In this document: positions 1 to 10,900 of the stretch, one piece after another
Position numbering within the stretch: the first letter of the stretch is position 1
How the letters are laid out: each line of letters begins with the position of its first letter
From: Neocallimastix lanati (nom. inval.)
Lineage: Eukaryota; Neocallimastigomycota; Neocallimastigomycetes; Neocallimastigales; Neocallimastigaceae
Reading direction: 5' to 3'
DNA length: 17,500 nucleotides
Assembly: GCA_016946835.1 (NCBI GenBank)
Contig: JACVTC010000094.1
Location: forward strand, 395,001-412,500
Program-made: the position numbers and the translations under genes
The notes under the pieces: generated by a model
Seen by the model: only the letters and a program-made list of their open reading frames with translations
What the model was told of the DNA's origin: nothing
Database searches by the model: none

Positions 1-785
1 AAATAACGATATAACTCTTTGCAAAAAAATGCAAAAAAAAAAAAAAAAAATACAACTGAATCTTTAATGGGAAAAAAATATCTTTAATCAAAGCAAAACT
101 ATAAAAATGAATAATAATAGTTTAATTAAAAGATAAAAAGCAAAAAAAAAAAAAAAAAGACTTTATGTATTTTTTAACTTTACTTTCTTACTTTCTTTCT
201 TTCTTTCTTACTTTTTTATTCTCTTATTTATTCCTTCTCTCTCTCTCTCTCTCTTTTTTTTATTCATATTTTTATATATTTTCATCTTTTATAAATATAT
301 ATATACATATTTTTAATTTCTTTAATACATCTTTATTGATCAAATTAGAAAAAAATATATATTAAGTATATATACATATATATTTTTATTCATTTATGGA
401 ATTTTTTCTTAGTTCACTTTTCATTCTACCTACACACATCACAAATTCTAACCTTTCATCATTCTTATATTTATAGATATGAAAAGTGTTTTAAATATAT
501 ATATACATATTTTTTTTTTATTTTTTATTTTTTTTTAGCCTATAGAATAGCTTTGGATTGCTCATCCTATAGGAATAAAGCAATAAAACTCTTTTTTTTT
601 TTTTTTTTTTAATTTTATTTCTAAAGAGAATCCTCCAATATGTAGTATGATTTGTAGATTATTATTTATAGATTATTACTTATATATTTATCAAATAAAA
701 ACAAAAATAAAAAAATATAATATTTGAATGAATGATTTAATTTATTATTATCTCATAATTATTATTAATTATTTTATTATTACTA

Positions 786-863
786 TTTCATTATTATTAT
801 TATTTATTATTATTATTATTATTTCATTATTATTATTATTATTTCATTATTATTATTATTATT

Positions 864-901
<38 letters not shown>

Positions 902-920
902 TCATTATTATTATTATTAA
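786..920. repeat. Interrupted (ATT)n array
   Basis: ATT triplets are broken by TTC at C positions 789, 825, 845, 865 and 903 (spacing 36, 20, 20, 38), giving a higher-order unit of about 20 bp. The unit is not a multiple of three, so the open frame across it is incidental. Confidence 0.85.
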
Positions 921-1905
921 TTATTTATATATTATTTAATTATTTAATTATTTAATTAATTTTTTTTTTCTTATTTAATTACCTTTTGTACTCATTTTTA
1001 TTTTTTTTTATTTTATTTTTTGTTATTAAAAAAAAAAAAAAAAGTTTATCCATCTTTCAACATAAAAATAAATAAACAGATCTATCCATATATTGAATTA
1101 TATTATAATATATACTATTATATATATTTTAATAAATGTTCAACTATCTTTTATTTTATAGACAGATTCAAATACTTCGGTTAAAATGCATAATTTGAAT
1201 TATATATTAGAATATATTATGAATTATATTAAATTAAATTATATTAATTGAATATACAATTAATTTAAAATATATAAAAAAATTAATATTTTTTAATTCA
1301 CTATTTTTATTTTGTATAATCCTTTTTTTATATATATTTTTTTAAAAAATAAATAAATAAATTAGAAATTTAATTTAAATTTTTATATTTATTAAACTTT
1401 AAAATCTAATTTATATATGGCTATATTAAAGAAATTATTTATTTCAGTTAAATACAACATATTATTAATATTAAAAATAAGTAGTGTTGAGGTATATTAA
1501 TAATATATAATTTAATTAAAAAATTGAATATATTCCATATAAGGAAAATTTCAATATTATTTTTTAAATCCATTATGTTTTGTATTCAATAAATTTAAAT
1601 TAAAATATTAATAAATAAACTTTTTTTTTCAAAAAATTTTTTTTGCTTTGATTTTTTTTTAAAAAAAAGTTATTAAATTATAGAATATATATTAAATTAT
1701 TTAATAGAATTGTATTAATAATTTATAGATACAATATAATAAAAATATATTTTTCTTATATTCATTATTAATAAATATATTTAAATAAATTAATCAATGA
1801 TGACAACATATTATTAATTAATTGACCATTAAATAATTTATTTGAATTGAAACTTTTTTTTTTAATAAATGAAATGTATCAATTTAAAAAAAAAATTTGT
1901 TTTAA

Positions 1906-1955
1906 ATTAAAAAAAATTAAATTAAATTAAATTAAATTTAAATTAAATTAAATTC
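1906..1955. repeat. (AAATT)n pentanucleotide tract
   Basis: About eight units of an AAATT-type pentamer, centred on AATTTAAATT. A related inverted pair is at 16603-16652. Confidence 0.7.
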
Positions 1956-3387
1956 AATTAATTTTTAATTTATTGTTATATTATTCCATATATTCCAATT
2001 GGAAAGTATTTTGAATAGAAAAGAATAAATTCAGATAAATTTCCTATTAGACTGTTTACATATATAAACTTTATTTATTAATTAATTCATTCATATATTG
2101 AAAATTTTTTTTTTTATGATTTTTATGTTAAATGATTGAATTCTTTTTTGTTTTTGTTTTGTATCACCCCAACAACACCATTAAAAATTGAGTATGAAAA
2201 AATTTAAAAAAAAAAAAAAAATCTATCAATTTGAACTCTATTTATATTTCAATATATTAATATTTATATTTATTTATATTTATATATATATTTATTTATA
2301 TTGTTATCTATATATTCCCATATATATCTAAAAGTGAAATATAAATAATATAATAATTAATAGGAATAGTATTATATTAAGGATCATTATGTTGATATTA
2401 TTTAATAATAAATAAACAAATTAATAGATAAATAAATAAATAAAATAGTCAAAGTAAATGAATAAATAATATATAAAATAAATAAATAACTCAATAAGGA
2501 ATGATAAATAATTATTATTTATTAAATAATGAGTTATTATTGAGTTAATTGATATTCATTAGGATTATTATTTATTTAATAATTAAAAATAGTCTATGAT
2601 AAATAGTAATTAACAAAAAAAAAAAAAAAAACAAAGGAAAAGATATTTATATGGTATTGATGAGTTATTAAATAGAAAATAATAAAACTCCTTTCATCGT
2701 TCCATTAATAAAATATAACTAATAAACGAATAAACACTAAATAATAAACATTCAAGTAAAACTATAAACTAGTAAATCTTTTGTTTTAAAGTATCAATAA
2801 TAAAAGTATAATTATAATAAAAAGAGTATTTATTAATAAATAATAAATAATAATAAAAAGAGTATATATTAATAAATAATAAATAATTGAATAATTGAAT
2901 AATTGAATAATAAATAATAAATAATAAATAAAAAATAATAAATAATAAATAATAAATAATAAAAAGAGTATTTATTAATAACTAATAAATAATAAATAAT
3001 AAATAATAAATAATAAATAATAAATAATAAAAAGAGTATTTATTAATAACTAATAAATAATAAATAATAAATAATAAATAATAAATAATAAATAATAAAT
3101 AATAAATAATAAATAATTAAATAATAAATAATAAATAATAAATAATAAAAAGAGTATTTATTAATAAATAATAAATAATAAATAATAAATAATAAATAAT
3201 AAATAATAAATAATAAATAATAAATAATAAATAATAAATAATAAATAATAAAATAATAAATAATAAATAATAAATAATATTAATTTTAGTCCAATTGTTA
3301 ATTTTAATAAATAGACTTTTTCTTATATTTTTTATTAATATTTAAAGTTTAATTAATAACTATCTTTAATAAAATTATTTAAGAAAT

Positions 3388-3425
3388 ATATATTATCCAT
3401 TTTAATATATATTATCCATTTTAAT
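3388..3425. repeat. Perfect 19-bp tandem duplication
   Basis: ATATATTATCCATTTTAAT occurs twice head to tail (3388-3406 and 3407-3425; the first base may be counted differently because of the flanking AT run). It lies in the spacer of the AATAAAT array. Confidence 0.85.
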
Positions 3426-3442
3426 AAAATATATTTTATTAT

Positions 3443-3457
3443 ATGGTGTACCATATA
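3443..3457. other. Small inverted repeat ATATGG/CCATAT
   Basis: A TATATGG arm and a CCATATA arm face each other around a TGTA loop in the spacer of the AATAAAT array. The arms are 6-7 bp. Function unknown. Confidence 0.5.
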
Positions 3458-3716
3458 TTTTATATTGACATTTAACTTATTTTATAATAAATAATAATGA
3501 AGAGTATTTATTAATAAATAATAAATAATAAATAATAAATAATAAATAAATAATAAATAATAAATAATAAAAAGAGTATTTATTAATAAATAATAAATAA
3601 TAAATAATAAATAATAAATAATTATACTTTGTTTTTGTTTATTTATTTTAATCAATTTATATATATTTATATTAATTTTTATATATTATTCCTTTATCCT
3701 TTTTCACTTTTAGGTA

Positions 3717-3780
3717 AGTAAATAAATAGATAAATAGATAAATAAATAGATAAATAAATAAATAAATAAATAAATAAATT
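3717..3780. repeat. (AAAT)n tetranucleotide tract with GATA interruptions
   Basis: AAAT units are broken by three TAGATAAAT words. The tract begins right after a perfect AG|GTAAGT word at 3712-3719. Confidence 0.85.
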
Positions 3781-3816
3781 TTCTTCAATTATATATATAG
3801 AATAAATTTTCACCTG

Positions 3817-3818
<2 letters not shown>

Positions 3819-3862
<44 letters not shown>

Positions 3863-4160
3863 ATTTAACAAAAAAAAAAATTTATTTTTTTTTATTCTTT
3901 TTAACTTTTTTTTTTTTTTTTTCTTTTTTTTTTTATCTTCTTTACTTTTTAAAAATTTTTAAATAATTTTTATTTAAAAATTATATACAAAATAATAAAA
4001 AAAAGATTAAAAAAAAAAAAAAAGAGATAATAAGAAGAAGAAAAAAAAAAAAAAAAAAAGAAAAATTAAAAAGAAAAGATAAGTAAAAAAAAAAAAAAAA
4101 AAAATAAAATTAAAGAGAAAATAAAAAAAAAATTAATAAATTAAAAAAAAAAAAAAAAAA
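3819..4160. other. T-rich to A-rich strand switch with a 38-base T run
   Basis: T at 3819-3856 is 38 bases, the longest homopolymer I found. From there to about 3955 the + strand is T-rich with C interruptions; from about 3980 to 4160 it is A-rich with G interruptions. The two halves could fold on each other imperfectly. A second T run of 30 bases follows at 4382-4411. No gene is seen. Confidence 0.6.
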
Positions 4161-4379
4161 GGACAAACTTGAAATAAAAGATTTCATCAGAGTCTTTTTA
4201 TTTTTTAATTTATTAATTTTGATGTACAGTGAAAAAGAAATAAAGAAAAAAATTTTATAAATATTTTTTTTTATCGTTATTATTACTATTATTTTTTTTT
4301 TTTTACTTTCTTTCTTTTCTTTTCTTTCTTTTTTTTTTTTAATCTCTTTTAAATAATTAATAAAGAAATCTTATTTCTT

Positions 4380-4411
<32 letters not shown>

Positions 4412-5356
4412 CTTCTTTTCTATCCATTCTTTTTTTTTATTTATATTTTATTACAATCCATAAATTTTAAAAGTTTGTTGATATTGTAAAAGGAAAAAAA
4501 AAAGGAATATTTATTATTTTTATTTATTTTTTTTTAACAAAATCAATATTTGTGAATAGTGTTATTATTTAGTGTATTATTTATCTATACAGAAAAAAAA
4601 AACAATAACTGAATTTTACAGTACAGTAAATAAAAAAGGAAAACAAAAAATATAGATAAACAATTAGTAATAATAATAATAAAAAAAAAAGAAGTATAAG
4701 TAAATATATTTAATATTTTTTTTTATTCATTTAAATCAACAAAATAATAGAATTTAGTAAATAATATATATATTATTTAAAAAAGAAAACAATAGAAATA
4801 GAAATATTCACAACTTAAAAAAAAAAAAAGAAGAAAAACTTTAAAAAGTATCAAACTACACTTAATAAATAAATAAAAAAAAAGAAATATAAATAAATCA
4901 ATTAATTATCATTAATTGTTTATATATAAAAATAGAAAGAAAAAAAATTAAAAAAAAAAAAGAGAAAAGTTTTAGGAAAAGAAACAAATAAGATTGTTTA
5001 CAACAACAATAAAAAAAGGAAATAATATATTTTTTTTTCGAAAAAAAGTATTATATATAAATAATAATAAATCAATATAAAGTTAATATAATATGAAGTA
5101 AAATTATTCATTTGCCTAGTTTTAAGAAAAAAAAAATAAAAGAGAAAAAAAAACAATATTAATAAATAGGTTTTTTTTCTTTTGTTTTGAAAATAAAAAA
5201 GTAATAATCATTTAATAATATCTATAAAATTAATAATATTTTAAAGAATTTATTAATTATAAACACTCATTTGAAAAAAAAGAGATAAAAAATTACATTA
5301 CTTATCAGTAAATAATATTAAAAATAGTTAATCAATAAATAGACAAAAAAAAAACT

Positions 5357-5380
5357 ATTAAGAAAAGAAAAATTCTTAAT
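5357..5380. other. Inverted repeat ATTAAGAA/TTCTTAAT
   Basis: Perfect 8-bp arms (5357-5364 and 5373-5380) surround an 8-base A-rich loop. Possible hairpin or protein-binding site; function unknown. Confidence 0.45.
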
Positions 5381-5791
5381 TGATAAAAAAATAAATATAT
5401 ATTTTAAAGTAATTCAACCTTTTAATCTTTTTTTTTGATGATAAATAAATATTAGAAGTTTTAATAATTAAATAATAAAGTTAAATAAAAAAAGAATTAA
5501 TTCAATGATAATATAAAAAAGAGACAATAAATTTTTAAAAAAAATAATTAAAAGATAAAATTTACTAAAAAAAAACAAACAAACTATAAACAATAGTTTT
5601 ATATGCCATAAAAAGCATAGTCACATAATATTTTTTTCTAGAATAAAACATTAATTAATTTAAGTTTAATATATAAAAAAAAGTAAGCTTTTTTTTGGAT
5701 AGCCTATTATAAAAAGAATAATTTATTAAAAGTTTAGTGAAATAGTTTATTTAACGAAATTAATTAGAAAAAAAAAGAAAGGGTGAAAAAC

Positions 5792-5809
5792 AAGTCAAAT
5801 AATTGACTT
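5792..5809. promoter_or_regulatory. Operator-like palindrome AAGTCAA-N4-TTGACTT
   Basis: Perfect 7-bp arms with a 4-base ATAA spacer. It contains four G/C bases in a region of about 12% G+C, which makes it stand out. The dyad form is compatible with binding of a dimeric factor; the function is inferred only. Confidence 0.4.
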
Positions 5810-6817
5810 TAACATAGATAACAAAAAAGAAACTTGCTTTTTCAAAAAAAAAAAATTAAAAAAAAAAAAAAATTTTTATATCAAAAAAATAGTATTGAAT
5901 TCTGTTTTTTATAATGTTTTTTTTAGAGTTAAAATATTATATATTTATTTGACAATATCGCTTGATAATAAATATAAAACGATAATTTTTTTTTTAAAAA
6001 AAAGAAACGAATAAGGTATTATTAATAAGTAAAAAAGTAAATAAAAAAATAATATAAGATAATAATAGTTTTAAATTAACTTTTAAACAAGAAAAAAATT
6101 AAGTAATTAACTAAAAAAAAGAGAAAAGATATTATTTATTTATTTATTTTGTTTTTCTATTTTTTTATTTTGTTATTATTTTAAGTATTATTTATTTTTT
6201 GAGCTAAATATATTTTGATAATATATTTTGTTCAGTAACAAACAAAAAGTATTATAATATTATATTTATTATTTAAAAATATATTTTTTTTAAAATTTAT
6301 ATAATTTTTATTTTGTTATTTACATTTTTTTAAAAAGGAAAAAAAAAATTAATAATATTTTATAAAATTGTTTTCCTTTTTTTTTTTTAAAAAATATTCA
6401 GTTATTATCTAAACTAACAGAATTTTTTAAAAAAAAAGTAAAAGCAACAATTTGAAAATTCAATATAATAGTGTAGAAAAAAATTTATTCAATAGCCAGT
6501 TCTATTAAAATAACCTTTTTATTTTTAAAAAAAAAATTAGTAATAGTAATATTAAATACATTTTTTTTTATTAAAAAGGGTTTACATATTACTTAATAGG
6601 TAAGAAAAGAAAGAATAAAAAATATTGTAAAACTTTTTAATAGTCAGGCAAGAAATATAATATAAGAATAAAATTTCATTAGTTTAGGGTGTATAATTTA
6701 ACAGTTTCAAATTTATTTAATCATATATAGATTATTTTTTTATGTTAATAAAAGTTTATTTTTTTTAAACAAAAGAAAGAAAAAAAAAGAATAAACTAGA
6801 TAATAGTAAATAATAAT

Positions 6818-6853
6818 AATTTTATGAAATAATCTGGAATTGTTCATAAAATT
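6818..6853. other. Perfect 11-bp inverted repeat with 14-base loop
   Basis: AATTTTATGAA (6818-6828) is matched exactly by TTCATAAAATT (6843-6853). The loop includes CTGGAATTG. This is the longest perfect mixed-base inverted repeat I found upstream of the gene. Confidence 0.55.
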
Positions 6854-7018
6854 TTTTTTAAAAAGAAGAGAAACAAATTTAAAAATAGTATTGTAATAAA
6901 TAAAGAGAATAGTTTTCATTTTCTTTTTTTTTATTAAATATTAGTTTAATTTTATATAAGTTTAAAAGTATTTTTATAATTATATCTATTTTTCAAAAAA
7001 AAAAAAGATAGTTTAGTT

Positions 7019-7055
7019 TACCATATAGTAAAAAAAGACAACTTTTTTTATGGTA
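7019..7055. other. Two-tier hairpin TACCATA...TATGGTA
   Basis: Outer arms TACCATA and TATGGTA (7 bp) enclose an inner arm pair of six A plus G with C plus six T, around an ACAA loop, leaving a 5-base bulge on the left side. It lies about 0.9 kb upstream of the start codon. Confidence 0.5.
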
Positions 7056-7567
7056 TTTTAAAATCAAATTCAAAATTCAAAATAAAAAAAATTGTATATA
7101 TTATAGAGATATATTTAATGATTTAAGATAGGATAAAAAAAGAGAGGGGTAAACTATTTTTAAAATTTTAGTAAATAAACAATAAAAAAAATATTTAATA
7201 ATAATTGTCGTTAAATTTTTTTTATAAAAAAAAAAAAACAAGCGATTGAAAAATAATAATATTTAATACTAAAAAAAGTAAAGAATTTATAAAAAATAGT
7301 TATTTAATTCTTTATATATTTATATAAATATAAAAATTCTTGTAATAGAAACAAAACAAGCCAAACAAACAAAATTATTCCAATAAATAAAAAAAATAGT
7401 AAATTTTTTTATCTTTTATTATTTCAATTATACAATAAAATACAATTTAATATATTATTAATAACAAAAACAATAAGAAAAAAATTTTTTTAAAAAGATT
7501 ATAATTAATTATTATAAATTAACAGTTTTATATGGTATTTAAAACCAAAATTATTATTATTTTAATG

Positions 7568-7970
7568 GAAGTAAAATATTAAAAAAGTCATTTAATTAAA
7601 ATTTTAATATTTATATTATCAGTGATAATTTTTTTAATTTTTATATTAATTTTTAAATTTTTAAAAATAAGGAAAAGTGAAAAAAAAGTAAAAAGAAATA
7701 TACTTATTTTAAAAGAATAAAAAAAAAATTTTTTTTTTAAACAAAAAGTTTTAACAAATTTAAATTTAAAAATAAAATTATTATTTTAAGATAAAAGTTT
7801 TTAATATAATAATATATAATAATATAAAATAATATACAATAATTAAAATAATTAAAAATCAAATTCAAAATATATAATTATATTTCAATTTAAAAGAAAG
7901 TAATTTTAAAAGTTTTTTTTTTTTAAAAAAAAATAAAATTAAAATAAAATTCTGTATTTAAAGTAAAAAA
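7568..7970 (+). promoter_or_regulatory. Probable 5' leader without any ATG
   Basis: Directly before the start codon, 403 bases contain about 20 G but no ATG on the + strand. The last upstream ATG (7565) opens a five-codon reading frame that stops at once. An ATG-free stretch of this composition fits a transcribed 5' UTR scanned by ribosomes. TATA-like sequence is everywhere, so no core promoter can be placed. Confidence 0.4.
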
Positions 7971-10900
7971 ATGCAAACAATTAATATGAATTACTTAAGT
8001 CCGGCACAATCTTATGCCGATAATAATAATAAATATTCTAACCTTAAACCTTCCATAAATTCAACGATGGAAGGTCATCCTAATGATTATGATAATTACA
8101 TGAATAGAACAACCTATATCCAAAAAAGTAAACCAATAATGAACAATAATTTATTACGAATGATGAATAATCCAACTAATGGAAATAATTATGATGATTA
8201 TCATTATGATAATATTAGTTTTTCACAAACCAGTAATAGTATTCCTTCACCCTCATTTTCACAATATCAAAATCCTATGCAAAATACTAGTAAATTTAAT
8301 AATACTATTCATCATAATCGTAGTAATCCTTATGAATATAACATGAATACTGGTGATTATAGTTTTGAAGAATATTTACGAGAAACAAAAATAAAACGTA
8401 GTCGTTCCGATAATACCAATGAATATACTATGAATATGAATAGTAATCCTTCTACTATGCTTCATCCAAACTATTGTCCAACAGAGTATAATCATAATAA
8501 AAGTTTAATTAATAATCCTATGAATCGTTTTCCAACTAATGGTTACAATAACTACCCTTCTTATCCTCAAGCTTCTAATCATTATAATACGACAATGTCT
8601 TCCTATAACAACAGCAACAACAACAACAATAACAATAGCAACATTACCAACAATAATAATATCAATCCCTCTAATAGTAGTAGTAATAATAACTATGTGA
8701 ATGGTAATGGAAATGTCATTATTAATAGTAATGTTAACGTCAATGTTTATGCTAATATTAATCATTATAATGAGGAAGCTTATGATGAAATGGTAAAACA
8801 AAAATATGGATATGATTTTTCAAATATAAGAACGGCTACTGCAGATATGAGTGGTCTTTACCGTAATATGCTTAATGTTATTCAACAAGATCCTGTCAAC
8901 AAATCAATGATGCCTGAACGTTATGGAATGAAATACTCAAATTATGGAAATCCAACGGAAATCGAAGGAAGTCAAATGAAAAAGCCACTCATGAATTCAA
9001 ACGCTAAATGGAATACTTCTATGTATCATACTCCTGCTGTTCATAATGTTAATTCTAATGCAAACGCCAATATCAATTACATTAATGGTAATTTTACCGG
9101 TGATAAAAACTTTAAGAATTCCAATGGAACTGCCAATATGGATCAAAATATTAATACTAATGTCAATATCAATACTACTAATGTAAGCGTAAATGTTAAT
9201 ACTAGTGCTAATCCTAATATCAATGCTAATCCTAATAACAATGGTAATGCCAATATCCATATTAATGGTAATGGTAATGCTAATGTTGTTGCTATGAACC
9301 AAAATCATCCTTATTCACCATTCATTCAATGTTCAAATGAAAGTAATTCGACAAATGCTAAGGAAAAAGAACTTTTAAGCCATGGCAATGGTAATAGTAA
9401 TGAAAGCTCTAATACCGTGAATACTTCCACCACAGAAAAGACAACCTATTCTAAGGAAAGAGCGGATGAACTTTTTGTTTTCTATATATCTTTTCTTCGT
9501 AAGGAACTCTACAAAAATGTAAAAAAGATGGATCCTTCTTCACCTAACCTTAAGGGATCCGATACACAATCCAGTATTTCAACTCCAGCCAATGAAGAAA
9601 CACCATTGCCTATTACTTCTAGTAAAAGTAATGCTATTTTCAGTAATAATACTATAAGTAATGCAAGTGCTATTCCTTCCATTGGTAATACGGCTTCTCA
9701 AATTTCAAATAACAATAGTTCTCAGAGTTCCTACATGACCTCACAATCCGATCCTTATTATTCTCCACCATGTTCCCCAAGTGATGGACGTAATATGGAC
9801 GTCCATAATATGGATGTCAAGTATTGTATTCATTTGATTTTAAATAAGGGAAAAATTGAAAGTTACATTAATCTTCCAAATGAATGTATTCTTTGTCATC
9901 ATTCCTGTCATATGGAAACGGTCGTTGAAACGGTAGCAGAAATTTATTCCAATCGTTTCTGTAGTAATTCTCACGCTCAATGCAGATATTGCCTCGAACA
10001 CGACTGTAAGAAAAAGTGTGCTGAATTCAATAAGAATCGTGTTATTAATGAAGATGTTGCTATTGATTTAGAAACCGTGGAAACCTTTATGAATAAGTAT
10101 TCTCCAGGTGGTGATGATGCTCATAATGCCTCGATCATGACTGCTGATGATTCCGATGTTCAAACTCTGAATGGTAATACTTCAGTAATGAGTACCTTGA
10201 AAGGTGACTACTCCATTCGTCATAGTAGTGTTTATTCCAATAAGCTTCAAGCTAACAACAATACAAGTTTCTCCGATAAACGTTCGGAAAGTTCTTGTAC
10301 CTTGATGGATCAATCCACCTCCTTTGAGAATGATCTTTCAAGATTTTCCTCAAGGAAGTCATCTTCTGTATTTGATGGTAGTGAAATTGCTGGACGTTCC
10401 TCTCATAAATCTACTATGTATGATGGAGAAATTTCTAGACAGTTCTCAAGAAAATCTACGGTATATGATGGAGAGCTTTCAAGACAGTCCTCAAGAAAAT
10501 CTACGGTATATGATGGAGAACTTTCAAGACAATCCTCAAGAAAATCTACGGTATATGATGGAGAACTTTCAAGACAATCCTCAAGAAAATCTACGGTATA
10601 TGATGGAGAGCTTTCTAGGCAATCCTCAAGAAAGTCGTCTGTATATGATGGAGAGCTTTCTAGGCAATCCTCAAGAAAGTCGTCTGTATACGATGGAGAG
10701 CTTTCAAGACAATCCTCTAGAAAATCTTCTTTGTATGATGCTGACACTCGTCTCACCAAGAGTAATAGTAGTAAGAGTAGTAAGAGTGTGGATCTTCATC
10801 ATCAACGTTCCATGAACGAAACCTTTTTAAAGAGTTATAATTTATATGGTAATGAAAATTCCAGTGCAACTCATGCCTTGAAAACCCCAGGAGAGTCCAT

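Larger units (their letters stand above)
1..2814. other. Gene-free AT-rich left flank
   Basis: No coding region can be supported. Visible pieces are a TTTC/TC pyrimidine tract (165-260), a C-rich, G-poor stretch (409-475), T and A homopolymers (590-610, 1028-1042, 2205-2220) and an interrupted ATT array (786-920). A long stretch at about 1180-2100 has few long homopolymers and looks texturally different from the rest. It could be decayed unique sequence, but I recognise nothing in it. Confidence 0.6.
2815..3624. repeat. 7-bp (AATAAAT)n satellite-like array with a recurring spacer motif
   Basis: Long runs of a 7-bp unit AATAAAT fill 2840-3290 and 3505-3620. They are punctuated by seven copies of AAGAGTATTTATTAATA or a close variant, starting near 2819, 2855, 2961, 3029, 3147, 3498 and 3569. 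Two copies share an AATAACTAATAAAT continuation (2961 and 3029). A non-repetitive spacer (about 3280-3490) interrupts the array. No coding potential is seen. Confidence 0.9.
4161..7567. other. Gene-free upstream region of the cyclin-like gene
   Basis: No reading frame of use exists in 3.4 kb. The + strand is A-rich, and in a hand-counted sample (6001-6600) G exceeds C by 43 to 28. The region holds several perfect short inverted repeats, listed separately. It could be a long promoter, an untranslated leader or plain spacer; the sequence alone does not decide. Confidence 0.5.

Noticed and set aside
165-365. 66-codon + frame rich in Phe, Leu and Ser
   Set aside because: It is a translation of a TTTC/TC pyrimidine tract. 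There is no domain and its composition is fully explained by simple sequence.
728-955. 75-codon + frame rich in Ile and Leu, membrane-like
   Set aside because: It translates the interrupted ATT array; the 20-bp higher-order unit changes frame, so no protein is being conserved.
1794-1806. ATGATGA box-C-like words (also near 16892) as C/D snoRNA
   Set aside because: No CTGA box D at a suitable distance and no flanking stem.
2260-2285. Matches to the budding-yeast origin consensus (ATTTATATTTA)
   Set aside because: An 11-bp A/T-only consensus is expected many times by chance in DNA of this composition.
2815-3624. Regular repeats as a CRISPR array
   Set aside because: The unit is 7 bp with no unique spacers of constant length, and the context is eukaryotic.
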